From: a virus
Virus record (IMG/VR): IMGVR_UViG_3300042558_000964
Coordinates: 1-22,985 of that record
Strand: one strand, 5' to 3'
Length of the DNA: 22,985 nt
The translations under genes and the position numbers were made by a program. The notes beneath the pieces were generated by a model. That model had not been told where the DNA came from and searched no databases. It saw only the letters and a program-made list of their open reading frames with translations. Below are positions 1 through 5,267 of this stretch, piece by piece (position 1 is the stretch's first letter; every line of letters starts with the position of its first letter).

Positions 1-217
1 GCGTGTCGCTATCAGGATGCCATAGGTTCAGATTGTCCCATAACTTCCTGCCTTGATACTCCCCTGCAATCACCTCCAGCTCAAACTCGACGTAACGATT
101 ACCGTTTCGGCTCGTTTTTTCTGTCGTGGTCGTAATGACCGCTTGGTACTTGCCCTCTGGCAATACACCAACTGGACGCGATGCTTCGTACTGGTCTAAA
201 TCGAAATCGATGTTCAC
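1..217 (-). CDS. DUF669-family phage protein (probable ssDNA-binding partner of Sak4), partial
   Basis: The reading frame starts at a GTG at 217-215, with GGAG about seven bases upstream, and stays open to the window edge (about 72 codons), so the C-terminus is missing. Visible residues include LPEGKYQAVITTTTEKTSRN, then RYVEFELEVIAGEYQGRKLW, then a DNLNLW motif. This follows the DUF669 pattern: a G-x-Y-x-A strand, a T-rich turn, then 'G-x-Y-x-G-R-K-L-W-D-x-L-N-L-W'. DUF669 proteins commonly sit next to Sak4 recombinases in phages and are thought to act as single-strand DNA-binding proteins; that role is inferred here from family and position. It starts two bases after the Sak4 stop, so the two genes should be co-translated. 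The missing C-terminus could hold an acidic tail, which would support the SSB reading. Confidence 0.8.
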   Translation of the reverse strand, partial: MNIDFDLDQYEASRPVGVLPEGKYQAVITTTTEKTSRNGNRYVEFELEVIAGEYQGRKLWDNLNLWHPDSDT

Positions 218-219
218 TG

Positions 220-999
220 CTATTCTCCAAACTGAATTTCACTTGCAGGATCAACCACCGATGCGGCTACGCTGCCGCTTGGCTTGATCTCGTTTTTGGT
301 TAAATACGGATAGAAGGATGCGATTTCCATCGGCACTTCATCCGGCATACCTAAGCGGTTTTTCGCTTCGATAGATTGCATGTTATTGCAGACGATGACG
401 CGATCTCCCTTCGCTGCTACTGTTCGCTTCCCTTCGTCGGCCTTGCGTGCAATTCGACGATGCTTGCAAAACAGCACCTCGTCACACCATTCGCTCACAC
501 AAGCCGAGCCGACGCGATGCAATGCGGGTCGGTAGTAGTTGTATCCGTCCCCTTCCGGGTCTGCAAACTTGTCAATAGTCTCATGGCAAGTCAGCACGAT
601 GTTCCGGCCTTGTTTCCACAGGTAGGTCAGACCCGCGAATACGTCTTGCCATGATTTCGCTAGGGACTGATAGCCCTTACCAAAGCCGATGTCTTCAATG
701 GTTTTCTTGCCGTGTGCCGAAGCAACTTCGAGCATCAGCAACTTCTCCAACCAATCGACTGTATCAATCACGATTGTAGCGTAATCGGTTTGTGGTAGCT
801 CCAACGCTAGCAGCTGCTGAAACTCTTTGTAGCTGCGGATTACGTCCGTCGAGTCGCACTCAATATCCCCGATGCCGTCTTCCATATTCAGAAATAGCGG
901 ATGCGGAAACTGACTTGCAAGCGTCGATTTGCCTACGCCCGGCTCGCCGTAAATAAGCATCCTTCGTGATCTGGATTGCTTGCCTTTGTTAATCTTCAT
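220..999 (-). CDS. Sak4-type RecA-like ATPase (AAA_24), phage recombinase
   Basis: A 259-residue protein with Walker A GEPGVGKST at residues 18-26 and a Walker B strand TIVIDT (D79) followed by VDWLE. This short RecA-core layout is typical of AAA_24/Sak4 phage ATPases, which promote single-strand annealing or strand exchange during phage replication and recombination together with an SSB. The length fits the family (about 220-300). The ATG at 999-997 overlaps the previous stop by one base (TAATG) and has a very strong ribosome site, GAGGAGGTAAGG, just upstream. The following gene is a DUF669 protein, the usual Sak4 partner, which supports the call. A role as a replication-linked ATPase other than an annealase cannot be excluded from sequence alone. 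Confidence 0.85.
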   Translation of the reverse strand: MKINKGKQSRSRRMLIYGEPGVGKSTLASQFPHPLFLNMEDGIGDIECDSTDVIRSYKEFQQLLALELPQTDYATIVIDTVDWLEKLLMLEVASAHGKKTIEDIGFGKGYQSLAKSWQDVFAGLTYLWKQGRNIVLTCHETIDKFADPEGDGYNYYRPALHRVGSACVSEWCDEVLFCKHRRIARKADEGKRTVAAKGDRVIVCNNMQSIEAKNRLGMPDEVPMEIASFYPYLTKNEIKPSGSVAASVVDPASEIQFGE

Positions 1000-1238
1000 T
1001 AAAACCTTACCTCCTCACCGAACGCTTTGAACTGCTCGGTGTTCATGTCGTAGATTTCTTGCATGCCACCAGGATCGATTGCCGACCAATCAACCTTAAA
1101 ACCAGCGTCACGCATGCTTTCAAACTCTTTGTTTAACGCCGCATCGCAAAGTTCTCTTGCGTGCGTTTGCGGGAAGCGACGGAATGTCATCGCTTGCCCC
1201 TCGTCGGATGTGACCTTGACCCAGAAGCACCAGTTCAC
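999..1238 (-). CDS. Hypothetical protein, 79 aa
   Basis: A small soluble protein beginning MNWCFWVKVTSDEGQAMTFR and ending KAFGEEVRF. No family was recognised. The N-terminal part (WCFWVKV, then TFRRFP) looks like short beta strands; the C-terminal half is acidic and probably helical (NKEFESMRDAGFKVDW). The GTG start at 1238 forms a GTGA overlap with the stop of the preceding gene and has no clear ribosome site of its own, so it probably depends on translational coupling. It lies directly upstream of the Sak4 gene and overlaps it by one base, so it belongs to the same recombination/replication transcript. A role as accessory to that module is only inference from position. Confidence 0.6.
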   Translation of the reverse strand: MNWCFWVKVTSDEGQAMTFRRFPQTHARELCDAALNKEFESMRDAGFKVDWSAIDPGGMQEIYDMNTEQFKAFGEEVRF

Positions 1239-1525
1239 TTCGCACCGTCGCTTTCTGTTGTCTCCGCAGCCGGAACCGCATCAAACTCCCTAAGTATGCT
1301 AGGCGTGAACGTCCAAAACTCGCCATCGAACTTCATGTGTCCACATGGAACGCCACCATCCTCCCTATCGTCAGTAATCTTGATCTCGCCATGAAAAAAC
1401 ATCAAATTGTCTTCCGCATGGTTTGCGTCGTTAAGACACTTGAGCACGTTGGCTAGCGAAACCAAGTCTTCTTCAAAGAAACTATGAACGTATACACCTT
1501 CGTCTTTTACTTCTTCAACCACCAT
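1235..1525 (-). CDS. Hypothetical protein, 96 aa
   Basis: The ATG at 1525 is chosen over an in-frame TTG at 1540 because the sequence between them is the ribosome site itself (GGAGGTGA, seven bases before the ATG). The protein begins MVVEEVKDEGVYVHSFFEED and has a strand-rich middle (LMFFHGEIKITDD, then GHMKFDGEFWTF). It is acidic, without membrane segments or signal peptide. A hydrophobic helix (LVSLANVLKCLNDANHAEDN) follows the first strands. No family recognised. It is coupled to the next gene by a GTGA overlap. The compact alpha/beta look fits the many small unknown early-region phage proteins; no function can be assigned. Confidence 0.65.
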   Translation of the reverse strand: MVVEEVKDEGVYVHSFFEEDLVSLANVLKCLNDANHAEDNLMFFHGEIKITDDREDGGVPCGHMKFDGEFWTFTPSILREFDAVPAAETTESDGAK

Positions 1526-1596
1526 CCTACTCACCTCCAATTAAAAACCACAGAACCACCGCGACCACGCTTAGCACCGCGCCAAGCTCGCAAAGG

Positions 1597-1845
1597 TCAG
1601 ATAGCATCAAGCTCATCGTCGTCGAAATCCTTCTCTTCCTGCGTTCGCAAGTCTGCGTGCATCGGCAAGCACTTACGACCCCTCATTCCTTTATTCCACG
1701 ACCTGCGAATCTCTTTCGATTCTTCCAGGTAACCTTCTTTTGCAAGTTGCTTCAAAACGGCGAACTTGCAATTGTTGCAATACTTCTCGTCGCGGATTCT
1801 TGGCTTAACTCCGCATCTGTCGCAAAGTTTTTCAGCCATGATCAT
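1597..1845 (-). CDS. Small zinc-knuckle protein with acidic tail, 82 aa
   Basis: The open frame extends upstream to 2022, but that part overlaps other genes; the ATG at 1845 is preferred because it makes an ATGA overlap with the preceding 34-residue gene (an alternative ATG is at 1839). Residues 8-26 hold a four-cysteine motif, C8-x2-C11-x11-C23-x2-C26, typical of a single zinc knuckle or treble-clef ribbon. A basic stretch follows (RRSWNKGMRGRK), then a strongly acidic C-terminus (EEKDFDDDELDAI). Such proteins often bind nucleic acid or a protein partner. The basic/acidic split suggests interaction with DNA or RNA and possible self-masking, but this is inference. No named family was recognised. 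Confidence 0.6.
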   Translation of the reverse strand: MIMAEKLCDRCGVKPRIRDEKYCNNCKFAVLKQLAKEGYLEESKEIRRSWNKGMRGRKCLPMHADLRTQEEKDFDDDELDAI

Positions 1846-1946
1846 TCGCAATCGTCGCAATGAGTGATTCCAGCGAACAGGATCGCAGCGACACCCGCCG
1901 CGAAACCTAGGCCGAAACAACCGAGTACCGTTAAGAGCAAAGCCAT
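1842..1946 (-). CDS. 34-residue single-span membrane peptide
   Basis: A short frame begins at ATG 1946 with a textbook GGAGGT seven bases upstream and ends with TGA at 1844-1842, inside the next gene's ATG (ATGA overlap). The peptide reads MALLLTVLGCFGLGFAAGVA followed by AILFAGITHCDDCE. Residues 2-27 form one hydrophobic, glycine/alanine-rich segment with GxxxG-like spacing; the tail carries two cysteines and three acidic residues. It starts two bases after the stop of the preceding gene, so it fits the operon exactly. It could be a tiny holin-like, superinfection-exclusion or membrane-anchoring peptide, but the sequence does not decide. Confidence 0.65.
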   Translation of the reverse strand: MALLLTVLGCFGLGFAAGVAAILFAGITHCDDCE

Positions 1947-1948
1947 CT

Positions 1949-2152
1949 TCAAACCTCCAAAAACTGAATGTCATCAAACTCGAAACCGTCAAGGAACAAT
2001 TCCTTGAACTTGATTTCAACAAACGTCGTCATTTCACCCGCCGTCATCCCCGCAGGAATTCCAGTCGCTATTGTTCGCGTCGATGTGATTATGTCGTCAC
2101 CGTTGCGGATGTAGCGAACAAAGTAAAGCTCCACCGGCTGATAGATCCTCAC
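1949..2152 (-). CDS. Hypothetical protein, 67 aa
   Basis: A 67-residue protein starting at GTG 2152, in a GTGA overlap with the preceding stop and preceded by GAGGTGA. It opens with two short strands (YQPVELYFVRYI and DDIITSTRTIATGI) and continues with an acidic, aromatic C-terminus (FKELFLDGFEFDDIQFLEV). No conserved motif or family was recognised. It is probably a small cytoplasmic alpha/beta protein from the early block. Tight coupling on both sides (GTGA upstream, two-base gap downstream) is the main reason to accept it as real. Confidence 0.55.
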   Translation of the reverse strand: MRIYQPVELYFVRYIRNGDDIITSTRTIATGIPAGMTAGEMTTFVEIKFKELFLDGFEFDDIQFLEV

Positions 2153-2349
2153 CGCTCACCTCTTCGGATTCGCTCGCCAAGTTGCTTGCGAAAATCTTTC
2201 GGCTTTTCGCCTGTGATCCTTGCCGCCCGATCTAGGCAAGCCTCACCGACAAATTCCGAAAGCGTAATTCCTTCAAGCGATGCCGCTTTGCGGATCGCGT
2301 CAACCCATGCTGATGGCTGAGTTGTGTCCAGTCGTGCTGTGTCGCTCAC
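2149..2349 (-). CDS. Small protein, possible ribbon-helix-helix DNA-binding fold, 66 aa
   Basis: GTG start at 2349 with GGAGGTGA just upstream, overlapping the preceding stop as GTGA. The layout, a short strand (TARLDTTQ), a helix (AWVDAIRKAASLEG), a turn and a second helix (TLSEFVGEACLDRAARI), matches the MetJ/Arc/CopG pattern, in which the 'G-x-(S/T)-x-S-E-F-(V/I)-x-E-A' helix is characteristic. A basic tail follows (KQLGERIRRGER). Ribbon-helix-helix proteins dimerise and bind operators through the strand. If so, it could regulate this early operon, perhaps at the palindrome at 3556-3571, but no direct link is visible. It could also be an unrelated two-helix protein. Confidence 0.6.
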   Translation of the reverse strand: MSDTARLDTTQPSAWVDAIRKAASLEGITLSEFVGEACLDRAARITGEKPKDFRKQLGERIRRGER

Positions 2350-2744
2350 TCTGTCACCTCCACGCCGAATGGGGTGCCATCCGCCTTGATGAACAACTCA
2401 AACATTTCCTGAAAGCTGTATTCGGCGTTTCCGACAACAACGGCGTCACTATCCATCACGCTGATGCGATAAATGGCGGACTCTACCGGCTTAGCACCTT
2501 TCCATCTCAACCGCTCGTCAAAAAACGGCTCAGCCTCCGCCGAGCCAGCAAACGGTCGGAACTGCTTCGGCTTTTCGATCTTGCGGATGACGGCGTAAAC
2601 ATTCACGGAACTAGATACTTGCTGCCATCGCTCCGGTTTTCCCGTGGCACCGACATACCAGTCTCCAAACATCAATCGACGAAATCCCACCAACTCCCAC
2701 CCATCCGGCACGCCGGGAACATTCTTGAAACCTTCGCTACTCAT
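2346..2744 (-). CDS. Hypothetical protein, 132 aa
   Basis: The ATG at 2744 follows GGGGAGAAGG, so it is preferred over an in-frame start at 2789 that lies deeper in the neighbouring gene. It overlaps the preceding stop by eight bases (ATGAGTAG). The protein has an N-terminal segment resembling 'MSSEGFKNVPGVPDGWELVG', with the 'P-G-x-P-x-G-W-E-L-V' feature seen in small phage proteins of unknown function, then strands FGDWYVGATG, VNVYAVIRKI and IYRISVMD, and an acidic C-terminus. No catalytic motif. Tryptophan and tyrosine are frequent, suggesting a compact beta-rich fold. Function unknown. Confidence 0.65.
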   Translation of the reverse strand: MSSEGFKNVPGVPDGWELVGFRRLMFGDWYVGATGKPERWQQVSSSVNVYAVIRKIEKPKQFRPFAGSAEAEPFFDERLRWKGAKPVESAIYRISVMDSDAVVVGNAEYSFQEMFELFIKADGTPFGVEVTE

Positions 2745-2958
2745 CCTTCTCCCCTCTCCGAATAAAATCCAAAAACTTGTGAAGATCATGCGACGCCCTC
2801 GAAAGCGTCAAGCTCAACTCAATCATCTTGCCTAAGTGGGCATGTCCAACGTGATCGCCTTTTTGCGTGTCTGGCATCAGGTCGAGTTGCTGAGCGATTG
2901 CGTCGAGCAGCATCGACGCCGTGTTTATCTGTGCGTTGTAATGGTCGTGTATGCTCAA
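2737..2958 (-). CDS. Hypothetical helical protein, 73 aa
   Basis: The best start is a TTG at 2958, which overlaps the preceding stop as TTGA and has GGGAG upstream; a longer in-frame start at 2991 would place 34 extra bases inside the upstream gene and lacks a ribosome site. The protein (SIHDHYNAQINTASMLLDAI, then AQQLDLMPDTQKGDH, then a long helix to RRGEKDE) is almost entirely helical, with leucines and histidines at regular spacing, and could form a small helical bundle. No family recognised. It is coupled to both neighbours and so belongs to the early operon. Confidence 0.55.
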   Translation of the reverse strand: MSIHDHYNAQINTASMLLDAIAQQLDLMPDTQKGDHVGHAHLGKMIELSLTLSRASHDLHKFLDFIRRGEKDE

Positions 2959-3251
2959 GATGCCGCTCCCACGCTGTAAACACCTCGGCAACGGCGAACA
3001 TACTCAGCGGCACTCATCGCACCTCGTTTTTCTCGCAGTGTTGCAAACGCCGCTTTCGCTTCGCGGATAGTGCGAAACTCCACTTCGTGCCATACGTCGC
3101 CATCGCTGGTAATCTTAGCGACAATCTTAGCTCTGTCCGACCAACCGCCTTTGGCAAGCCGTGCAATCACCTTCAATGGCCCTCTGATCTTGTTGCCGTG
3201 CCGTGAAAACTCTTTGCCACAAATTACAACCCACTCGTTATCAAATTTCAT
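2955..3251 (-). CDS. Hypothetical protein, 98 aa
   Basis: Start ATG at 3251 preceded by GGGAGGTAA; an upstream in-frame start at 3266 would include the ribosome site and is rejected. The protein is basic, with an N-terminal strand pair (EWVVICGKEF; IRGPLKVIARLAKGG), a second pair (AKIVAKITSDGDVWHEVEFR), a helix (IREAKAAFATLREKRG) and a basic tail. A basic alpha/beta protein of this size may bind nucleic acid, but no named motif is visible. It is the first gene after the gap at 3252-3330. Confidence 0.6.
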   Translation of the reverse strand: MKFDNEWVVICGKEFSRHGNKIRGPLKVIARLAKGGWSDRAKIVAKITSDGDVWHEVEFRTIREAKAAFATLREKRGAMSAAEYVRRCRGVYSVGAAS

Positions 3252-3279
3252 CGCATTACCTCCCAAGAAAACTAAAGAC

Positions 3280-3303
3280 TAAAACCAAGACCGCTTTCGC
3301 GGT
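3280..3303 (-). terminator. Weak hairpin, possible attenuator or terminator
   Basis: On the minus strand ACCGC-GAAA-GCGGT forms a five-base-pair stem closed by a GNRA (GAAA) tetraloop, followed by CTTGGTTTTA. It lies in the 79-base gap between the 64-residue and 98-residue genes. The stem is short and the T-tract is interrupted, so it may only reduce read-through or protect an RNA end. Confidence 0.3.
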
Positions 3304-3330
3304 TTCGCCGTTCCCGGCTCGTCAGTTGGC

Positions 3331-3525
3331 TTAGCGGGTCGCCTTCCGCGATTGCATCTCGTCTACTTTTTGCTCAACGTCGTAGAGGCTATGGAAAATC
3401 CGATTGTGCCCATCGTTGAAACACACGGAAAGAGCGTAGGAGCCATTACCAGTACCGATGATCTCGGATCGCTGAACGTGGCTCTTGAGCATGTTTGTTG
3501 CTGTCTTGATCGCTGCCTTGGTCAT
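3331..3525 (-). CDS. Hypothetical protein, 64 aa; first gene of the small-gene block
   Basis: ATG at 3525, with AAAGGTAAAG upstream. The protein begins MTKAAIKTATNMLKSHVQRS (basic helix), continues with a strand pair (SYALSVCFNDG, HNRIFHSL) and ends in a helix (YDVEQKVDEMQSRKATR). It is small, charged and cytoplasmic, with no recognised family. Being first after the 156-base control region, it would be the promoter-proximal early gene if transcription starts there. Small basic promoter-proximal phage proteins are sometimes regulators or host-takeover factors, but there is no sequence proof. Confidence 0.55.
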   Translation of the reverse strand: MTKAAIKTATNMLKSHVQRSEIIGTGNGSYALSVCFNDGHNRIFHSLYDVEQKVDEMQSRKATR

Positions 3526-3555
3526 ATCTTTACCTTTTCAAAACTTGAGAAACTT

Positions 3556-3571
3556 GCTAGCACGTGCTAGC
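3556..3571. promoter_or_regulatory. Perfect 16-bp palindrome, candidate operator
   Basis: GCTAGCACGTGCTAGC reads identically on both strands and sits in the longest gene-free stretch of the window, 31 bases upstream of the 64-residue gene's start codon. Perfect two-fold symmetry of this length is typical of a dimeric repressor or activator site. It would lie just downstream of the weak -10 candidate at 3581-3586, so a bound protein could block initiation. Confidence 0.5.
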
Positions 3572-3580
3572 GATGTACAG

Positions 3581-3609
3581 AGAATATCGGCAATTAAAAA
3601 CCGCTGCAA
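3581..3609 (-). promoter_or_regulatory. Weak sigma70-like promoter candidate
   Basis: On the minus strand TTGCAG (3609-3604), a 17-base spacer and TATTCT (3586-3581) point to the 64-residue gene. Only three of six -35 and four of six -10 bases match the E. coli consensus, and host promoter rules are unknown. Correct spacing and the adjacent palindrome are the reasons to list it. Confidence 0.25.
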
Positions 3610-3610
3610 G

Positions 3611-3635
3611 ACTACTAATTTCAAAACTTAGTAGT
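3611..3635. repeat. 8-bp inverted repeat (ACTACTAA / TTAGTAGT)
   Basis: Perfect eight-base arms at 3611-3618 and 3628-3635 flank a nine-base A/T-rich loop. The plus-strand side is followed by TTTTC and the minus-strand side by CTTGC, so as a terminator it would work better on the plus strand, where no gene is seen. It may instead be a second operator or the structured end of the late transcript coming from the SprT-like gene. Confidence 0.4.
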
Positions 3636-3681
3636 TTTCGGTCAAAAAGTGCGTTTAACCAATGAAAACACTGGGAAAAAT

Positions 3682-3990
3682 TTATTCCGCTGAGACAATT
3701 TTTTCGTAGACGCGATAGGCTTTGCTGTACTCAAGCCCCCACAACGGCCCGTGCTGTTGCGTGTTTTCCCACTCAATCCAGCTTGCGGCATGGGCGATTT
3801 CGTGAATCAGCGTATCTAGTTGCTCTTGCTCTGTGAGGCTCGAAGAGATGCGAATCAGGAAGTGATCCGGCATCCGCCGACAGTAGCCGCAAACGCTGCT
3901 AGAGACTTTGCACCTACGCACCGAGATTGACAGCGTAGGGTGTTCCGCTTTGAGTGCGTCACGAAGTTCGCAAAACAGGTCGTTACCCAT
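3682..3990 (-). CDS. SprT-like zinc metalloprotease, 102 aa
   Basis: The HEIAH motif at residues 63-67 with a third ligand in QQHGPLWG (H80) is the zinc-binding and catalytic pattern of SprT/Spartan-type proteins, in which His-Glu-x-x-His and a later H-G-x-x-(F/W) bind zinc. An upstream C-x2-C (VCGYC, residues 34-37) is unusual and may add structural zinc. The start at ATG 3990 follows the stop of the metallophosphoesterase gene by four bases; longer in-frame starts at 4041 and 4071 overlap that gene. At 102 residues it is just the catalytic core, shorter than cellular SprT (about 165). Cellular relatives cleave DNA-protein crosslinks; a role in processing phage or host DNA-bound proteins is inference. 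Confidence 0.75.
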   Translation of the reverse strand: MGNDLFCELRDALKAEHPTLSISVRRCKVSSSVCGYCRRMPDHFLIRISSSLTEQEQLDTLIHEIAHAASWIEWENTQQHGPLWGLEYSKAYRVYEKIVSAE

Positions 3991-3994
3991 TTTG

Positions 3995-4870
3995 TCACTT
4001 CGCTCGCATGTGATCGAATAGCACTCGTTCTGCTTTGCCATCCCAGTAAAACCGCAACCAGTGCGAGCCAAGCGGCTTAGGCCCTAGCATCCGCTCAACC
4101 TCCCATCCGCCGTAACCATCGCCCCAAGCATCCTTATATCCGGGACAACGAACGTGTAATTGCTCGTCGTGATAAACATTGCCATGTATGCTCAGTCGCT
4201 GTCTTGTGATCGTGACTGCCCATTCATCGTGAGTATGCCCGGTCAAGACGATCTCTGGATCCGGAGTCATGACCGCGATTCGGTTTGTTTGTATCGTGCC
4301 CCGCGTTACTGGCCCGCCTCCGCCCGTGCCGTGAAAGTGATAGAGCGTCACGGAGTCCTTGGCGCTCTTGCTGCCTTCACCAACGCGAAAACGGAAGATA
4401 ACCCACCCGCCGTATCCGCTCGCTTCTGTGATGCCGCTATGGGCACGCAATCGCCCCGCTAACCTATCCGTCAAGTCGGTTTCGTGTGCCTTGGTTATCG
4501 CGGTTTCGTGGTTGCCTCTGCCCATCACCGCGAAGATGTCTTTGTAAGGCTTGTAGTACTCGTAGGCCGTGTCAACTAATAGGTCAAAGTAGTTGCTACC
4601 TTGATGCTCTGGTCGCAATGCTGACTTGTCTGCTCGTTTGTCCCAACGCCCTTGCATCGCACAAAACAGATCGCCGTTGTCGATGACTGGAGCATTGACA
4701 GCTAGGGCTTCGTCGAGGTGTTTACGCTCGAGAGTTTGATCGCACTTAGGGTTATCGTGGTGGACGTCTGACCGCAATAGCACCCACTGTTCCCAGTCTT
4801 TATTCTTGGTCAACTCGCAATTGATCTCTATCACGTTGCGTTGTAGTTTGTTGAGTCTCCAGCCCATCAT
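3995..4870 (-). CDS. Calcineurin-like metallophosphoesterase, 291 aa
   Basis: The metal-binding motifs are in order: D35-V-H37 (RSDVHHDN), NGD (residues 65-67), GNHE (119-122), HFH (178-180, in LYHFHG) and GHTH (211-214). This is the two-metal phosphoesterase fold. GD is followed by LF rather than the usual second acid, so that motif is slightly atypical. Start ATG 4870 is supported by GGAGGCGGA immediately upstream (second ATG at 4867), giving a 71-base overlap with the upstream Erv1/Alr-like gene. Family members act on nucleic acids, nucleotides or phosphoproteins; phage copies are common but mostly uncharacterised. A DNA end-processing role is possible, but no Mre11-like capping domain is visible. 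Confidence 0.85.
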   Translation of the reverse strand: MMGWRLNKLQRNVIEINCELTKNKDWEQWVLLRSDVHHDNPKCDQTLERKHLDEALAVNAPVIDNGDLFCAMQGRWDKRADKSALRPEHQGSNYFDLLVDTAYEYYKPYKDIFAVMGRGNHETAITKAHETDLTDRLAGRLRAHSGITEASGYGGWVIFRFRVGEGSKSAKDSVTLYHFHGTGGGGPVTRGTIQTNRIAVMTPDPEIVLTGHTHDEWAVTITRQRLSIHGNVYHDEQLHVRCPGYKDAWGDGYGGWEVERMLGPKPLGSHWLRFYWDGKAERVLFDHMRAK

Positions 4871-5267
4871 TCCGCCTCCAGATTGCTTTAGCCTCTTCGA
4901 TGGTCAACTCGGTTTTGCCGAGTTTGCGATTAACCCAGTTGTGTAGATTGTAGCCCCAAAGCCAATAGGCGTTTGGCGATGAGAAGTCGGGCGAATTGTC
5001 CTTGCAGTAGTCCGCAAAGTCTTGCTTGCAACTGCATCCAAAAGCCGGGATAAGTAACACCCAAAGTTCATGCCATTGCGGATCGCATCCTAGATAGCCG
5101 TGCTTCTTCGCCCATGCAAAGCGGCCTTGATTTACTTTGCGCTCCTCCCTGGCCTTTAGTTGCAACTCTGCCGCGTTGTCTGGGATCGTTGGTGCGGGAT
5201 GCTGCGTCAAGGATTGCCTGTCGAGCTTTGGCGTGTAGTCTTCGCGGTTTACAAATATTGTCTTCAT
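4800..5267 (-). CDS. Erv1/Alr-like protein with CxC in place of CxxC, 155 aa
   Basis: The central part resembles the phage branch of the Erv1/Alr sulfhydryl-oxidase fold: WHELWVLLIPAFGCSCKQDF, then DNSPDFSSPNAYWLW, then NLHNWVNRKLGK (HN at 109-110, VN at 112-113), then an IEEAKAIW helix. In the family this is 'iPC-x-x-C-x-x-H-F ... P-x-x-F-x-S ... W-x-x-x-x-H-N-x-V-N-x-x-L-G-K', with FAD-contacting His/Asn and a redox CxxC. Here the cysteines are C78-S-C80, one residue short, and the nearby His of the family is Asp83, so redox activity is uncertain. ATG 5267 overlaps the preceding stop as TAATG. The gene follows directly after a 31-cysteine tail protein. The last 24 residues overlap the metallophosphoesterase frame. 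Confidence 0.6.
   Translation of the reverse strand: MKTIFVNREDYTPKLDRQSLTQHPAPTIPDNAAELQLKAREERKVNQGRFAWAKKHGYLGCDPQWHELWVLLIPAFGCSCKQDFADYCKDNSPDFSSPNAYWLWGYNLHNWVNRKLGKTELTIEEAKAIWRRNDGLETQQTTTQRDRDQLRVDQE

Noticed and set aside
1846-2022. N-terminal extension of the zinc-knuckle frame
   Set aside because: It runs through the membrane peptide gene and into the 67-residue gene; the added residues look non-coding and the ATGA-coupled start is better.
2280-2765. 161-codon plus-strand frame
   Set aside because: It overlaps two minus-strand genes with strong ribosome sites; the translated protein has no recognised features.
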